Assembly (NCBI RefSeq): GCF_025506355.1
Contig: NZ_JANZYP010000048.1
Coordinates: 1 to 64,000, forward strand
Source of the DNA: Sphaerisporangium corydalis
Lineage (GTDB): Bacteria; Actinomycetota; Actinomycetes; Streptosporangiales; Streptosporangiaceae
Reading direction: 5' to 3'
Length of the DNA: 64,000 nt
Below are positions 54,101-62,755 of the stretch, piece after piece. Made by a program: the position numbers and the translations under genes. Under the pieces are notes generated by a model, which saw only the letters and a list, made by a program, of their open reading frames with translations, was not told where the DNA came from and made no database searches. How positions within the stretch are numbered: the first letter of the stretch is position 1; the number at the start of each line of letters is the position of its first letter.

Positions 54101-55273
54101 TCAGGAGCGGTCCAGGCGGGGGAAGGCGACCTCGCGCAGGACCAGCCGCAGGGCGGCGGCGACCGGGATGGCGATGAGGGCGCCGATGATGCCGAGCAGC
54201 GTCGCTCCGATGGTCACGGCGATGAGGGTGACGACGCCGGGGACCTCCACGGCCTTGCCCATGATCCGGGGCACCAGCAGGTAGTCCTCGATCGCCCGGT
54301 AGACCAGGACGAACCCGACGGTGGCCAGGGCGATCGGCAGCGACACCGTCCAGGCCATCAGGATGACCACGAGCCCGGCGACGGTGGACCCCACCACCGG
54401 GACCAGGTCCATCAGGGCGACGAACAGCGCCAGCAGCAACGCGTAGGGCACGTGGAAGACCTGCAGCCACACGAAGGCGGCGACACCGGCGATCAGGGAG
54501 GTCAGCAGGTTGCCGAGGACGAACATCCCCACCTTGCCGAGGATGTCGTCGCCGATGAGGACCACGCGGCCCCGGCGGGACTGCGGCACGCACCGGTACA
54601 CCGTGGCCTTGATCCGTGGCATGTCGGCCAGGAAGTAGATCGTGAGCGCCAGCACGATCAGCGTCGAGGCGGCGGCCCCGAGCACGACCTTCCCGGCGCC
54701 GAGCAGTCCCCCGACCAGGGAGATGCCGCGCTCGCCGGTGCTGAGCTGCTTGAGGTTCTGCTCCAGTCCGAACCGCTCGTTGAGCTGGCCGATGACGGAG
54801 TTGTGGCTGGTCGCCTCGCGCAGGTAGCCCGGGAGGTCGGTGGCGAACTGGGTGCCCTGGTTCACCAGCACCGGGATGGCCAGCGCGAGGAACCCGCCGA
54901 CCATGCCCAGGGTGAGCAGGACGATGATGAACACCGCCGCCCAGCGCGGCAGCCCGCGCCGCACCAGCCAGCTCGCCGCCGGGTCCAGGCCGATCGCCAG
55001 GAACAGCGCCAGCCCGATGAGGATCAGCACGTCTCGCGACGCTTCCAGCAGCAGGATCAGCCCGTAGGTCAGGGCGACTCCCGCCGACGCGGTCATGCCG
55101 ACGAAGAAGGGTGACCGCCGGTCGAAGGGGCGGCCGAGCTTACCGAACGGCCGGTCGCCGGTGGCGGGGCTCGGGTCGTGCGAGCTCGGGTCGTGAGGGC
55201 TCGGGTCGTGTGGGCTCGAGGAAGGCGGGTCGGGGGTCTGGGTGGGGGTCGTGGTGCCTTCCGGCGATGTCAT
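54101..55273 (-). CDS. AI-2E family (PerM) transporter
   Basis: The 390-residue protein has about eight hydrophobic segments. It carries the family marks PRWAAVFIIVLL near helix 3, LADMPRIKATVYRCVP in the loop and the C-terminal ALMDLVPVVGSTVAG, PRIMGKAVEVPGVV and LGIIGALIAIPVAA. The N-terminus is a PHDPS repeat-rich tail. These proteins export signals or ions; only some affect AI-2. ATG 55273 is preceded by a weak ribosome site. No signal-synthesis gene is nearby. Confidence 0.88.
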   Translation of the reverse strand: MTSPEGTTTPTQTPDPPSSSPHDPSPHDPSSHDPSPATGDRPFGKLGRPFDRRSPFFVGMTASAGVALTYGLILLLEASRDVLILIGLALFLAIGLDPAASWLVRRGLPRWAAVFIIVLLTLGMVGGFLALAIPVLVNQGTQFATDLPGYLREATSHNSVIGQLNERFGLEQNLKQLSTGERGISLVGGLLGAGKVVLGAAASTLIVLALTIYFLADMPRIKATVYRCVPQSRRGRVVLIGDDILGKVGMFVLGNLLTSLIAGVAAFVWLQVFHVPYALLLALFVALMDLVPVVGSTVAGLVVILMAWTVSLPIALATVGFVLVYRAIEDYLLVPRIMGKAVEVPGVVTLIAVTIGATLLGIIGALIAIPVAAALRLVLREVAFPRLDRS

Positions 55274-55403
55274 GGCGGTTCCGCTTTTCTGCCCGGCCGG
55301 TCCTGCGGGCCGGTTCACCACCGATGCACCTGCCCGTGGAAACGCCGAATAGCGCTCGGCGGACCGGGAGATCCAAAGAGCCTCACCCACCTGACAGGCG
55401 GAC

Positions 55404-55480
55404 GGCCTCGCCATCAGGGGCGGTCCGGTGGGGGCTCATCCGTCGGTGAGCCGCCCCACACGGCCCGCGATGGCGAGGCC
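55404..55480. terminator. Nested inverted repeat downstream of the PRC-barrel gene
   Basis: GGCCTCGCCATC (55404-55415) pairs with 55469-55480, and inside it GGGGCTCA can pair with TGAGCCGCCCC. It lies 27 nt past the stop of the minus-strand PRC-barrel gene and before the permease start, so it may end transcription of the former. Confidence 0.45.
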
Positions 55481-55506
55481 GGAGAGCCGGGTGAGGCCGT
55501 GGGCGA

Positions 55507-55854
55507 TCAGACCAGGGGGTAGCGGTCGTAGTACTCGCCGACCTTCCGGCGGTAGGCGGCGTCCTTGTAGGTGCTCTCGTCGTACTCCGGAGCGTCCTTG
55601 ATCTCGTCCTTGGTGCGGGCGAGGAAGATCTTCTTCTCCTGCGGGTCGATCTCGATGATCGTGGCGGCGGGCACCACGACCTTCTTGCCGAAGATCCAGA
55701 AACCGGTGTCGACGACGATGTAGCTGTCGCCCACCACGTTGCTCTCCTCGTCCACCGAGCCGATCTTGCCGTCGGCGGCCTCGACGTCGTACCCGAGCAG
55801 GCTCAGCTCGGGATCGGCGGCGACACCCTCGCGGTAACTCCAGGTCTGGGTCAT
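55507..55854 (-). CDS. PRC-barrel domain protein
   Basis: The 115-residue protein has a PRC-barrel beta fold around LLGYDVEAADGKIGSVDEES and the VVDTG-WIFGKKVVVPAATI continuation, ending in a charged YDESTYKD...YYDRYPLV tail. Such proteins occur with stress and photosynthetic reaction centre functions, and actinomycete copies are often stress-induced. Its upstream gap is shared with the dnaK operon. Near its start CTTGAGAG resembles half of an HspR-binding site, read on its own strand. Confidence 0.88.
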   Translation of the reverse strand: MTQTWSYREGVAADPELSLLGYDVEAADGKIGSVDEESNVVGDSYIVVDTGFWIFGKKVVVPAATIIEIDPQEKKIFLARTKDEIKDAPEYDESTYKDAAYRRKVGEYYDRYPLV

Positions 55855-56159
55855 ATGTCTAACTCCCCACTCTCAAGCGTTGTGATGGTGCTGCACTTCC
55901 CGCGCACACCGCGCTAAACGCCGATGGCCGCGACCGGCCACGCCGTTCACCGGCTGTTGGCCGGGCGTCCAAGGAATGGATAACGGGGCGTTTTGAACAG
56001 GTATGTAGCTGTTTGTCGGGTTTGGTGGGGGGTAGGGCGGCAGCGAAGTGCGACTTGATCGTGCCTCCTGGTCCTGGTGTCGGCGGAGGCAGCGCCCATG
56101 GGACACGTGACCGGCTACGGAGGCAGCGGGATTCGTGGTGGGGCGAGGGGGATGGCGAC
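55855..56159. other. Divergent promoter region of prc and dnaK
   Basis: The 305 nt hold no gene I can support. The HspR-associated inverted repeat (CTTGAGT-N7-ACTCAAG) expected before actinomycete dnaK operons is not present as a full palindrome. Only a half-like ACTCTCAAG occurs at 55868-55876. A lone GGTATGTA around 55998 lacks a matching left arm at the 8-nt spacing. Confidence 0.5.
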
Positions 56160-58031
56160 ATGGCGAAGGCAGTGGGGATCGACCTCGGTACGACGAACTC
56201 GGTGATCGGGACGACCGAGGACGGTCATCCGACGGTCATCCCGAACGCCGAGGGCGCGCGTACGACACCCTCGGTGGTGGCGTTCACCGACCAGGGCGAG
56301 GTCCTGGTGGGCCAGATGGCCAGGCGGCAGGCGATCCTGAACCCGAAGGGCACCGTCTACTCCGCCAAGCGCTTCGTCGGCCGGCACTTCGACGAGGTCC
56401 AGGACGAGATCAAGGCGGTGTCGTTCGACGTCGTGCCGGGGCCGGACGACTCGGTCCGGTTCAAGGTCAGGGACAAGATGTACGCGCCGGAGGAGATCTC
56501 CGCGTTCGTGCTGCGGAAGCTGGTGGCCGACGCCGCGAAGTTCCTCGGCGAGAAGGTGACCGAGGCCGTCATCACCGTGCCCGCCTACTTCAACGACGCC
56601 CAGCGGCAGGCCACCAAGGACGCGGGCAGGATCGCCGGCCTGGAGGTGCTGCGGATCATCAACGAGCCCACGGCGGCGGCCCTGGCGTACGGGCTGGACA
56701 AGCGGACCAGCGAGACCGTCCTCGTCTTCGACCTGGGCGGCGGCACGTTCGACGTCAGCGTCCTCGACATCGGGGACGGCGTGGTCGAGGTGCGCGCCAC
56801 GGCCGGCGACACCCACCTCGGCGGCGACGACTTCGACCGCCGGGTGGTCGACCATCTGGCCGACGAGTTCCAGAGCCAGCAGGGCATCGACCTCCGGCGC
56901 GACCCCCAGGCGCTCCAGCGGCTGTTCGAGGCGGCGGAGAAGGCGAAGGTGGAGCTGTCGGGGGTGACGCAGACGCAGGTCAGCCTGCCGTTCGTCACGG
57001 CCGACGCCAACGGCCCCAAGCACCTGAACACCACCCTCATGCGGTCGACGTTCGACCAGCTCACCGCCGACCTGGTCGAACGTCTCAACGGGCCGGTCGG
57101 GCAGGCCATGGCGGACGCGAAGGTGACCACCGACGACCTCGACGAGGTCATCCTGGTCGGCGGCTCCACCCGGATGCCGGCGGTGCAGCATCTCGTCCGC
57201 CGTATGACGGGCAAAGAGCCGAACATGACGGTCAACCCGGACGAGGTCGTGGCGCTGGGGGCGGCGACCCAGGCCGCGATCATCAAGGGCGAGCTGCAGG
57301 ACGTCGTGCTGCTGGACGTCACCCCGCTCTCGCTGGGCGTCGAGACGCTCGGCGGGGTAACGACCAAGGTCATCGAGCGGAACACCACGATCCCCGCCCG
57401 CCGCACCGAGGTGTTCAGCACCGCCGAGGACGACCAGCCGGCGGTGGACGTGGTCGTCCTGCAGGGTGAGCGCGAGCGGGCCGCCGACAACCGGGTGCTC
57501 GGCCGGTTCCGGCTGGAGAACATCCGCCCCGCGCCGCGCGGCACGCCGCAGATCGAGGTCACCTACGACATCGACGCGAACGGCATACTCAACGTGTCGG
57601 CGAAGGACAAGGACACCGGGGCCGAGCAGCGGATCACGATCAGCGAGAGCTCCAACCTCGACAAGGGCGAGATCGAGCGGATGATGGCCGACGCGGAGCG
57701 GCACCGCACCGAGGACGCCCGGCTGCGCGAGACGATCGACGCGCGCAACGAGCTCGACGCGGCCGCCTACCAGGTCGAGCACCGCCTGGCCGAGCAGGGC
57801 GAGACGGTTCCCGTGCACGAGAAGGCGCGGGCGGAGCAGCTCGTCGCCGACGCCCGCCAGGCCATCAAGGAGGAGTCGCCGGTCGAACGGCTGCGCGACC
57901 TCACCGCCGAGCTGCAGCAGGTCTACCACGGTCTCGGCGTGGCCTCTTCCGGGGCGGGGACGCCCGACCGGACCGCCGGAGGCGCCTCGGACGAGGACGT
58001 CATCGACGCCGAGTTCACCAGCCCGGAGTGA
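56160..58031 (+). CDS. dnaK: Chaperone DnaK (Hsp70)
   Basis: The 623-residue protein opens [16 protein letters not shown] (ATP phosphate loop). It contains [15 protein letters not shown] and [13 protein letters not shown], then the substrate domain [16 protein letters not shown], and ends with [11 protein letters not shown]. It folds proteins with GrpE and DnaJ. ATG 56160 follows GAGGGG. It begins a five-gene operon with clpB. The arrangement with a CbpA-type DnaJ suggests a second, stress-related dnaK copy, not the housekeeping one. Confidence 0.96.
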   Translation: MAKAVGIDLGTTNSVIGTTEDGHPTVIPNAEGARTTPSVVAFTDQGEVLVGQMARRQAILNPKGTVYSAKRFVGRHFDEVQDEIKAVSFDVVPGPDDSVRFKVRDKMYAPEEISAFVLRKLVADAAKFLGEKVTEAVITVPAYFNDAQRQATKDAGRIAGLEVLRIINEPTAAALAYGLDKRTSETVLVFDLGGGTFDVSVLDIGDGVVEVRATAGDTHLGGDDFDRRVVDHLADEFQSQQGIDLRRDPQALQRLFEAAEKAKVELSGVTQTQVSLPFVTADANGPKHLNTTLMRSTFDQLTADLVERLNGPVGQAMADAKVTTDDLDEVILVGGSTRMPAVQHLVRRMTGKEPNMTVNPDEVVALGAATQAAIIKGELQDVVLLDVTPLSLGVETLGGVTTKVIERNTTIPARRTEVFSTAEDDQPAVDVVVLQGERERAADNRVLGRFRLENIRPAPRGTPQIEVTYDIDANGILNVSAKDKDTGAEQRITISESSNLDKGEIERMMADAERHRTEDARLRETIDARNELDAAAYQVEHRLAEQGETVPVHEKARAEQLVADARQAIKEESPVERLRDLTAELQQVYHGLGVASSGAGTPDRTAGGASDEDVIDAEFTSPE

Positions 58032-58032
58032 C

Positions 58033-58674
58033 ATGAGCGGGCGCAGCGAGGTCCCGCACCCCGGGCCCGAGCCGGTCGTACGGCCCGCCGGCGTCGTGGA
58101 CGGTACCGGCACTAAACCGGTCACGGGCGACGACAGCGAGAGACCGGATGGCGGCGGAGGGCATCCGGGCGTGGACGGCGGCGAGCAGCCGGTCGTGGAC
58201 GGCGGCGGGGAGCCGGGCGGCGGCGGCGAGGACGGTGGCCGGGAGCTGTCGGAGATGCGGGATCGGTGGTTGCGGGCCGTCGCCGAGCTGGACAACGTTC
58301 GCAAGCGCATGGCGCGTGACGCCGACCGGCAGCGGCTCGACGAGCGGGCACGTGTCGCGGCGGAGTGGCTCCCGGTGATCGACAACCTGGAGCTGGCGCT
58401 CAAGCACGCGGGCGCCGACGCGGGCGCGGTGATCGAGGGGGTCCGGGCCGTCCGCGACCAGGCCGTCGCCGTGCTCGCGCACCTCGGCTTCCCGCGCCGT
58501 GACGACGTCGGCACGCGGTTCGACCCCTCCCGGCACGAGGCCGTGAGCACGGCGCCCGATCCGGACGCCGACCCCGGCACGGTCCTCGAGGTCGTACGGC
58601 CGGGGTACGGCGACGACGGGCCGAGGCAGCTCCGCCCGGCGTCGGTGGTCGTGTCGACGAGAGCGGGCGAGTGA
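58033..58674 (+). CDS. grpE: GrpE nucleotide exchange factor
   Basis: The 213-residue protein has a long Gly/Asp-rich N-terminal tail. This is followed by the GrpE coiled-coil and body: [32 protein letters not shown] and a beta-wing with [14 protein letters not shown]. It exchanges ADP on DnaK. ATG 58033 lies one base after the dnaK stop, and its stop overlaps the dnaJ start (TGATG). Confidence 0.92.
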   Translation: MSGRSEVPHPGPEPVVRPAGVVDGTGTKPVTGDDSERPDGGGGHPGVDGGEQPVVDGGGEPGGGGEDGGRELSEMRDRWLRAVAELDNVRKRMARDADRQRLDERARVAAEWLPVIDNLELALKHAGADAGAVIEGVRAVRDQAVAVLAHLGFPRRDDVGTRFDPSRHEAVSTAPDPDADPGTVLEVVRPGYGDDGPRQLRPASVVVSTRAGE

Positions 58675-59717
58675 TGGCGTCCCGCGACTTCTACGAGGCT
58701 CTCGGGGTGCCGAGGTCGGCGAGCCAGGAGGAGATCCAGCGGGCCTACCGGAAACTCGCGCGGACCCACCATCCGGACGTCAACAAGGACCCGGGCGCGG
58801 AGGACCGCTTCAAGGAGGTGTCGGAGGCGTACGAGGTCCTGTCCGACCCGGGCACGCGGCGACGGTACGACGCTTTCGGGCGCGACTTCCGCCAGGTGCC
58901 CGAGGGGGTGGACCCGGCCGCGTACGCCCGCGCCGGGGCGGGGGCCGGGGCCGGGAGGGGGCGGGGTTCGGGCGGTGCGGAGGTCCGGTTCGCGACCGGC
59001 GACGGCGTCGAGTTCGACTTCGAGGACCTGTTCGGCGGCATGTTCGGCAGCCAAAGCGCCCGAGGCGCAGGCGGCGGACAGGGTGGACAAGGCGCACGAG
59101 GAGCACGTAGCGGACGGGCCGGAGGGGGCGGGCGCGCGGGGCGCGGGTGGGGTCCGGCCCCCGGCGCCGACCAGGAGGCCGAACTGGTGCTCACGGTCGA
59201 GGAGGCGTACCGAGGCGGCCGCCGCACGATCACACTCCCCGGCCACAGGGGGACGGCGCGGACGCTGGAGGTCACGATCCCCGCCGGCGTCGTCGACGGA
59301 CAGCGGATCCGGCTGGCGGGCCAGGGCGGCGAGGGCGGAGACGGCGCGCCGCCCGGCGATCTGTATCTGGTCGCGCGCATCGCCGACCATCCCCGCTACC
59401 GCGTCGAGGGGCGGGACATCCACGTCCGGCTCCCCCTCACCCCGTCGGAGGCGGCGCTGGGGGCGGCCGTAGCCGTCACCACCCCGGCAGGCGAGGCCAA
59501 GGTGAAGGTGCCGCCGGGCACGTCCAGCGGTCGCCGGCTGCGCCTGCGCGGACAGGGGATGCCGAGCCCGCGCGGAACCCCCGGCGACCTGCTGGCGGAG
59601 GCGATGATCATGGTGCCCGGCACCCTGACGGACGAGGAGCGCCGCCTGTACGAGCGACTGGCCGGCGTGTCGGCCTTCGACCCCAGATCCGCCCCGGAAG
59701 CGAGGCACCGGCCATGA
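58674..59717 (+). CDS. DnaJ/CbpA-type co-chaperone (no zinc finger)
   Basis: The 347-residue protein has a J domain with [14 protein letters not shown] (HPD motif), a Gly-rich linker and two C-terminal substrate domains ([31 protein letters not shown]). It lacks the four CxxCxGxG zinc repeats, so it is type II, like CbpA. I chose ATG 58674 overlapping the grpE stop. It stimulates DnaK and pairs with the CbpM-like protein encoded next. The 3' end has been tandemly duplicated into the next gene's start. Confidence 0.92.
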   Translation: MASRDFYEALGVPRSASQEEIQRAYRKLARTHHPDVNKDPGAEDRFKEVSEAYEVLSDPGTRRRYDAFGRDFRQVPEGVDPAAYARAGAGAGAGRGRGSGGAEVRFATGDGVEFDFEDLFGGMFGSQSARGAGGGQGGQGARGARSGRAGGGGRAGRGWGPAPGADQEAELVLTVEEAYRGGRRTITLPGHRGTARTLEVTIPAGVVDGQRIRLAGQGGEGGDGAPPGDLYLVARIADHPRYRVEGRDIHVRLPLTPSEAALGAAVAVTTPAGEAKVKVPPGTSSGRRLRLRGQGMPSPRGTPGDLLAEAMIMVPGTLTDEERRLYERLAGVSAFDPRSAPEARHRP

Positions 59718-59801
59718 CCCGGCCGCCGGTGCGGTTCGCACCTGAACCCGGAAGCGAGGCGCCGATCATGATCCGACCGCTGGTGCGGCTCGCGCACCTG
59801 G
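59694..59801 (+). repeat. 54-nt tandem duplication across the dnaJ-cbpM junction
   Basis: The unit starting CCGGAAGCGAGGC at 59694 recurs at 59748, 54 nt later. The first copy contains the dnaJ stop and ATG 59714. The second contains an in-frame ATG at 59768 ([10 protein letters not shown]), giving two possible starts for the next protein. Confidence 0.75.
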
Positions 59802-60079
59802 ACATGGAGGGCTTCGCGCGGGCCACCGGGCTGCATCCCGAGTTGGTGCGCCGGCTGGTGGCGCTCGGGCTGATCGAGGCCTGGCGGGGCCCGGGGGGCG
59901 ACCTGTGCTTCCCGCCCGACCAGGTCGCCGCCGCCGGCCGCCTGCAACGCCTGCACGCGGGGCTCGCCGTCAACTACGCCTCCCTCGGCCTGGTGGCGGA
60001 CCTCCTTGACCGCATCGCGGAGCTCGAGGCGGCTTTGCGTACCCGCTCCAGAACCACGAGAGGCGCGACATGGACCTGA
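59714..60079 (+). CDS. CbpM-like chaperone modulator / MerR-type protein (HspR position)
   Basis: The 121-residue protein (103 if ATG 59768 is used) has a single helical unit. [29 protein letters not shown] is followed by [43 protein letters not shown]. The long helix pair and NYASLGL segment match CbpM, the partner that inhibits CbpA. In actinomycete dnaK operons this slot holds the MerR-type repressor HspR; this protein may combine or replace that role. The start overlaps the dnaJ stop (ATGA) and the end overlaps clpB by 10 nt. Confidence 0.8.
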   Translation: MTRPPVRFAPEPGSEAPIMIRPLVRLAHLDMEGFARATGLHPELVRRLVALGLIEAWRGPGGDLCFPPDQVAAAGRLQRLHAGLAVNYASLGLVADLLDRIAELEAALRTRSRTTRGATWT

Positions 60080-62688
60080 ACCGGTTGACGATGAAGTCAC
60101 AGGAAGCCCTGCATGACGCGCAGACCGCGGCGATCCGCCACGGGCACACCGAGGTCGACGGCGAGCATCTCCTGCTGGCGCTGCTCGAACAGCCCGACGG
60201 GCTCGCCCCCCGCCTGCTGTCCGCGGCGGGCGGCGACCCGGACAAGCTCCGGCTGGAACTGGAGGCCGATCTCGGACGGCGGCCCAAGGTCAGCGGCCCC
60301 GGCGCGGCCCCGGGCGAGGTCCACGTCACCCAGCGCCTGTCACGCTTGTTCGACACCGCCGACCAGGAGGCCAGGCGGCTCAAGGACGAGTACGTGTCGG
60401 TCGAGCACCTGCTACTGGCGATCATGGACGAGGGCACGGGCACCGAGGCGGGCCGGCTGATCCAGGGGCACGGGATGAGCCGCGAGCGGCTGCTGGAGGT
60501 GCTCACCCAGATCCGCGGCAACCAGCGCGTCACCTCCGCCACCCCCGAGGGCGCCTACGAGGCGCTGGAGAAGTACGGCGTCGACCTGGTCGCGTCGGCG
60601 CGGGCCGGCAAGCTGGACCCGGTCATCGGGCGGGACGCCGAGATCCGCAGGATCGTCCAGATCCTGTCCCGCAAGTCCAAGAACAACCCCGTCCTGATCG
60701 GCGACCCCGGGGTCGGCAAGACCGCGATCGTGGAGGGGCTCGCCCAGCGCATCACCAGGGGCGACGTGCCCGAAGGGCTCAAGGACAAGACGATCTTCAG
60801 CCTGGACATGGGCGCGCTGGTCGCGGGCGCGAAGTACCGAGGGGAGTTCGAGGAGCGGCTGAAGGCCGTGCTCACCGAGGTGCAGGCCTCCGAGGGGCGG
60901 ATCCTGCTGTTCGTGGACGAGGTGCACAACGTCGTCGGCGCGGGCGCCGCCGAGGGGGCCATGGACGCCGGCAACATGCTGAAGCCGATGCTCGCCCGCG
61001 GCGAGCTGCACCTCATCGGCGCGACCACGATCACCGAGTACCGCAAGCACATCGAGAAGGACGCCGCGCTGGAGCGCCGCTTCCAGCCGGTGTTCGTGGC
61101 GGAGCCCTCCGTCGAGGACGCGATCTCCATCCTGCGCGGCCTGCGGGAACGCCTGGAGGTGTTCCACGGCGTCACGATCCAGGACGGCGCGGTCGTCGCC
61201 GCCGTCGTGCTGAGCCACCGGTACATCTCCGACCGGTTCCTGCCCGACAAGGCGATCGACCTGGTCGACGAGGCGTGCGCGATGCTACGCACCGAGATCG
61301 ACTCGATGCCGGCCGAGCTGGACGAGCTCACGCGGCGCGTGACGCGGCTGGAGATCGAGGAGGCCGCGCTGGCCAAGGAGGACGACACGGCGAGCGCGCA
61401 GCGCCTTGAGACGCTGCGCAAGGAGCTGGCCGACCTGCGGGCCCAGGCCGACGCCATGCGGGCGCAGTGGGAGGCCGAGCGGCAGGCCCTGAAGAAGGTG
61501 CAGCAGCTCCGCCAGGAGATCGAGACGACGCGGCGCGACGCCGAGCTGGCCGAGCGCGGGTACGACCTGAACCGGGCCGCCGAGCTGACGCACGGCCTGC
61601 TCCCTGACCTCACGCGCAGGCTCGCCTCGGCCGAGGAGCAGCTCGAGGCCAAGCAGGGCGCGCACCGGCTGCTGCGCGAGGTGGTGACCGAGCACGAGAT
61701 CGCGAACATCGTGTCCCGCTGGACCGGCATCCCGGTCAGCCGCCTCCAGGAGGGCGAGCGGCAGAAACTGCTGCGGCTGGACGAGATCCTGCACGAGCGG
61801 GTCATCGGCCAGGACCAGGCGGTCCAGGCGGTGGCCGACGCGATCATCCGCGCCCGTTCCGGCATCAAGGACCCGCGCCGCCCGATCGGCTCGTTCATCT
61901 TCCTCGGCCCGACGGGGGTGGGGAAGACCGAGCTGGCCAAGGCGCTGGCGCAGGCGCTGTTCGACACCGAGGAGAACATGGTCCGCGTCGACATGAGCGA
62001 GTACCAGGAGCGGCACACCGTCAGCCGGCTGGTCGGCGCGCCGCCCGGGTACGTCGGCTACGAGGAGGGCGGGCAGCTCACCGAGGCGGTGCGGCGCAAG
62101 CCGTACGCGGTCGTGCTGTTCGACGAGATGGAGAAGGCCCACGCCGACGTGTTCAACATCCTGCTCCAGGTGCTCGACGACGGGCGGCTGACCGACGCCC
62201 AGGGCCGTACGGTCGACTTCCGCAACACCGTGATCATCATGACGTCGAACATCGGGTCGCAGTACCTGATGGACGGCGTGACCGCCGGCGGGGAGATCGA
62301 GCCGCAGGCGCGCGAGCGGGTCATGGGCGAGTTGCGCGCGCGCTTCCGGCCGGAGTTCCTCAACCGGGTGGACGACACGGTGTTGTTCAAGCCGCTGACC
62401 GAGCCGGAGATCGAGCGGATCGTCTCCCTGATGTTCGACGACATCAGGGTCCGGCTGGCCGACCGTCTCATGTCCCTGGAGATCACCCCGGCGGCGTTGC
62501 GTCTCATCGCGGAGGCCGGGTTCGACCCGGCGTACGGAGCCCGGCCGCTGCGCCGGTACATCGCCCGCGAGGTCGAGACGCGGGTCGCCCGCGCGCTGAT
62601 CGCCGGGGACGTGCGCGAGGGGAGCGTCATCCTCGTGGACGCGTCCGGCGGCGAGCTGACCGTCACCTACCGGCGCCCGGAGGAGTGA
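60070..62688 (+). CDS. clpB: ClpB disaggregase (Hsp104)
   Basis: The 872-residue protein is full length. Its N-domain starts [17 protein letters not shown]-1 has [17 protein letters not shown] and [14 protein letters not shown] long coiled-coil M-domain lies near residues 400-530. AAA-2 has [14 protein letters not shown] and [10 protein letters not shown]. It pulls proteins out of aggregates with DnaK. The ATG at 60070 lies inside the previous gene's 3' end. It closes the chaperone operon. Confidence 0.96.
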   Translation: MDLNRLTMKSQEALHDAQTAAIRHGHTEVDGEHLLLALLEQPDGLAPRLLSAAGGDPDKLRLELEADLGRRPKVSGPGAAPGEVHVTQRLSRLFDTADQEARRLKDEYVSVEHLLLAIMDEGTGTEAGRLIQGHGMSRERLLEVLTQIRGNQRVTSATPEGAYEALEKYGVDLVASARAGKLDPVIGRDAEIRRIVQILSRKSKNNPVLIGDPGVGKTAIVEGLAQRITRGDVPEGLKDKTIFSLDMGALVAGAKYRGEFEERLKAVLTEVQASEGRILLFVDEVHNVVGAGAAEGAMDAGNMLKPMLARGELHLIGATTITEYRKHIEKDAALERRFQPVFVAEPSVEDAISILRGLRERLEVFHGVTIQDGAVVAAVVLSHRYISDRFLPDKAIDLVDEACAMLRTEIDSMPAELDELTRRVTRLEIEEAALAKEDDTASAQRLETLRKELADLRAQADAMRAQWEAERQALKKVQQLRQEIETTRRDAELAERGYDLNRAAELTHGLLPDLTRRLASAEEQLEAKQGAHRLLREVVTEHEIANIVSRWTGIPVSRLQEGERQKLLRLDEILHERVIGQDQAVQAVADAIIRARSGIKDPRRPIGSFIFLGPTGVGKTELAKALAQALFDTEENMVRVDMSEYQERHTVSRLVGAPPGYVGYEEGGQLTEAVRRKPYAVVLFDEMEKAHADVFNILLQVLDDGRLTDAQGRTVDFRNTVIIMTSNIGSQYLMDGVTAGGEIEPQARERVMGELRARFRPEFLNRVDDTVLFKPLTEPEIERIVSLMFDDIRVRLADRLMSLEITPAALRLIAEAGFDPAYGARPLRRYIAREVETRVARALIAGDVREGSVILVDASGGELTVTYRRPEE

Positions 62689-62755
62689 GCGATGCCCGCC
62701 GAGGTCACGGCGGCGGTCACGGCGGGCGCGGTGGTGACGCGGGAAGGGGGCGGTG

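Noticed and set aside
55992-56010. GGTATGTA motif before dnaK as an eighth ARE-like site
   Set aside because: No ATACC-type left arm at the 8-nt spacing; one half only.
56115-59741. 1208-codon minus-strand open frame antisense to dnaK-grpE-dnaJ
   Set aside because: It is a shadow of high-GC codon bias, with no domain, and dnaK, grpE and dnaJ on the other strand are unambiguous.
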